A DNA stretch of 6,987 bases from Blastocatellia bacterium. Lineage in GTDB: Bacteria > Acidobacteriota > Blastocatellia > Chloracidobacteriales > JADJPF01. The stretch lies in assembly GCA_016789295.1 (NCBI GenBank), contig JAEUQL010000187.1, forward strand, positions 1 to 6,987, read 5' to 3'. The position numbers and the translations under genes are program-made. Positions 5,665-6,987 of the stretch are shown piece after piece; positions within the stretch are counted from its first letter, which is position 1, and each line of letters starts with the position of its first letter. Below the pieces are notes generated by a model. The model saw nothing but the letters and a program-made list of their open reading frames with translations. It was not told the origin of the DNA and searched no databases.

Positions 5665-6987
5665 ATGCTGGCAAAAACAAAGAGCACGATGACTCCAGAA
5701 CTACTTGAGCGCTTACGCGAGCAGGTAAAGTCTAACCCACATTCTGCCACAGAGGTTATAGATCAGCTAAAAGCTCCAGATGCTGCTGAACTGCTCAACG
5801 AACTCCCTCTTGAGGATGCTGTAATAACAATGATGATGCTTCCTATAGAAGAGGCGGTAGCAGTCTTTAACGAGCCTAGCTGTGAACGTAGGCCGAAGAT
5901 AATGGAGTCATTAGAAGTTGAGCGCACTGCAGCCATAATAGGGCAGATGTCTTCGGATGAGCGTTCGGATCTAGTACGTAGCATAGACCCAGACTATCGC
6001 GAAAAGCTTCTTCCGCTTCTTTCAGACAAAATAAAGGATGAGATAGGGCTTCTACTACAATTTCCTCCAACGACGGCTGGAGGTATTATGTCTACAGAAT
6101 TTCTGCGCCTAAGTCCTGACAGTTCTGTTAGCGAAGCTCTCAATCACGTCAAAGCAACAGCGAGAAATCGTGCCCATATATATTCAGCCTATGTGCTGGA
6201 TGATGACGATCACCTTCTTGGAGCCGTTTCTCTTAGAGACCTTGTAGTAGCATCTCCAGCAAAGCCAGTTGGTGCTGTGATGCGTAAGTATCCTATCTAT
6301 GCACACTGCCTGGATGACCAAGAGAAAGTAGCTAGGCTTTTGGCAAAATACAATTTACTTGCTGTTCCAGTAGTTGACGATAGTCGTAGAGTACTTGGAT
6401 TTGTAACAGTAGACGATGCTCTGGATGTACTGATGGTTGAGCATAAAGAAGACGTTGAAAAATTGGGAGGTATGGAAGCTTTTGGTGGCCAGTATTTTTT
6501 AACAACTTTTTGGGAAATGATTAGAAAAAGAGCTACTTGGCTTATAGTACTTTTCTTAGGTGAGCTTTTAACAAGCAATGCTTTACAGCATTATGAAGAT
6601 AGATTTGCTAAACTTCCCCTGTTGGTTCTTTTTATTCCTCTTATCCTAAGCTCTGGAGGAAATTCAGGTTCTCAATCCGCTACGCTGACTGTAAGAGGGC
6701 TTGCTGTAGGTGAGTTTGGGCCAGAAGATTGGGTGAGACTGTTGTGGCGAGAAGTAAGAATAGGAATAGTGTTAGGTTTAGTACTTGGATTTATAGGTTT
6801 TGTCCGTACACAGCTATGGAATACTAGCTTCGCTGTTTCTGTAGTTGTGGCTATAACCTTGGTGGTAGTAGTTGTTTGTGGGTCACTCTTTGGTGCTGCT
6901 CTACCACTTCTACTGAGACGTTTGGGTTTTGACCCTGCTGTTTCATCTACACCTTTCATAGCTTCGCTAGTAGACGTTGCAGGAATA
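5665..6987 (+). CDS. mgtE: Magnesium transporter MgtE (3' end beyond window)
   Basis: The frame runs from the ATG at 5665 to the last base: 441 residues and no stop. MgtE is an inner-membrane homodimeric Mg2+ channel gated by intracellular Mg2+. All domains appear in order: an MgtE N superhelical domain (about 25-130), a CBS pair (about 140-260, with TTAGGIM at its start and HLLGAVSLRDL and RVLGFVTVDDAL as the CBS strands), a plug helix (around 262-280), and five membrane helices from about residue 290. The pore signature LSSGGNSGSQSATLTVRGLA is at 328-347, and FIASLVDVAGI at 431-441 contains Asp437, matching the Mg2+-binding Asp of the last helix (Asp432 in the Thermus protein). Family length is near 450, so only some 10-15 residues are missing. 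A weak GGA lies ten bases before the ATG; a second ATG at 5689 is possible. Confidence 0.95.
   Translation, partial: MLAKTKSTMTPELLERLREQVKSNPHSATEVIDQLKAPDAAELLNELPLEDAVITMMMLPIEEAVAVFNEPSCERRPKIMESLEVERTAAIIGQMSSDERSDLVRSIDPDYREKLLPLLSDKIKDEIGLLLQFPPTTAGGIMSTEFLRLSPDSSVSEALNHVKATARNRAHIYSAYVLDDDDHLLGAVSLRDLVVASPAKPVGAVMRKYPIYAHCLDDQEKVARLLAKYNLLAVPVVDDSRRVLGFVTVDDALDVLMVEHKEDVEKLGGMEAFGGQYFLTTFWEMIRKRATWLIVLFLGELLTSNALQHYEDRFAKLPLLVLFIPLILSSGGNSGSQSATLTVRGLAVGEFGPEDWVRLLWREVRIGIVLGLVLGFIGFVRTQLWNTSFAVSVVVAITLVVVVVCGSLFGAALPLLLRRLGFDPAVSSTPFIASLVDVAGI

Overview
The window (about 7 kb, moderate-to-low GC) looks like the chromosome of a Gram-negative-type bacterium. The sequence alone does not fix the taxon. 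The mix of an ArsS-type radical SAM gene, a secreted HExxH/TPR peptidase-like protein, MgtE and an IscB element whose C-terminal sequence resembles cyanobacterial copies would suit a cyanobacteria-related lineage such as the Melainabacteria/Obscuribacterales. That is a guess, not a result.

Layout: a divergent intergenic region (3535-3743) separates two transcription directions. Leftward (minus strand) run a small AhpD-like peroxidase-family gene (3202-3534), the arsS-like radical SAM gene (2232-3188), a decayed IscB (OMEGA) element (about 1277-2160), a predicted heme-oxygenase-like diiron/iron enzyme (390-1295), and the first 148 codons of an aspartate/glutamate racemase family gene that leaves the window at base 1. 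Rightward (plus strand) run a secreted peptidase-MA/TPR protein (3744-5588) and a nearly complete mgtE magnesium transporter gene (5665 to the window end).

The central region is the most interesting. The 2232-to-1265 gap, about 970 bp, is almost entirely one transposable element. On its minus strand are a folded upstream RNA region of the HEARO/omega-RNA type, an iscB start (PLMP domain, about 20 codons), an abrupt switch of reading frame into the C-terminal third of IscB, a second frameshift close to the C-terminus, and an IS605-like right-end hairpin. The bridge helix, RuvC-I, RuvC-II and HNH regions are gone, and the RuvC-III histidine is replaced by Asp. The protein is dead as a nuclease, but the RNA region and element ends look preserved. 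The right-end hairpin overlaps the first codons of the downstream heme-oxygenase-like gene, so that gene's longest reading frame begins inside the transposon.

Without the element, the arsS stop would lie roughly 80 bases from the heme-oxygenase-like gene. The four minus-strand genes (AhpD-like, ArsS-like, heme-oxygenase-like, Asp/Glu racemase) may therefore once have been a single operon for an arsenic-containing or amino-acid-derived metabolite. No arsM or arsR is visible in the window.
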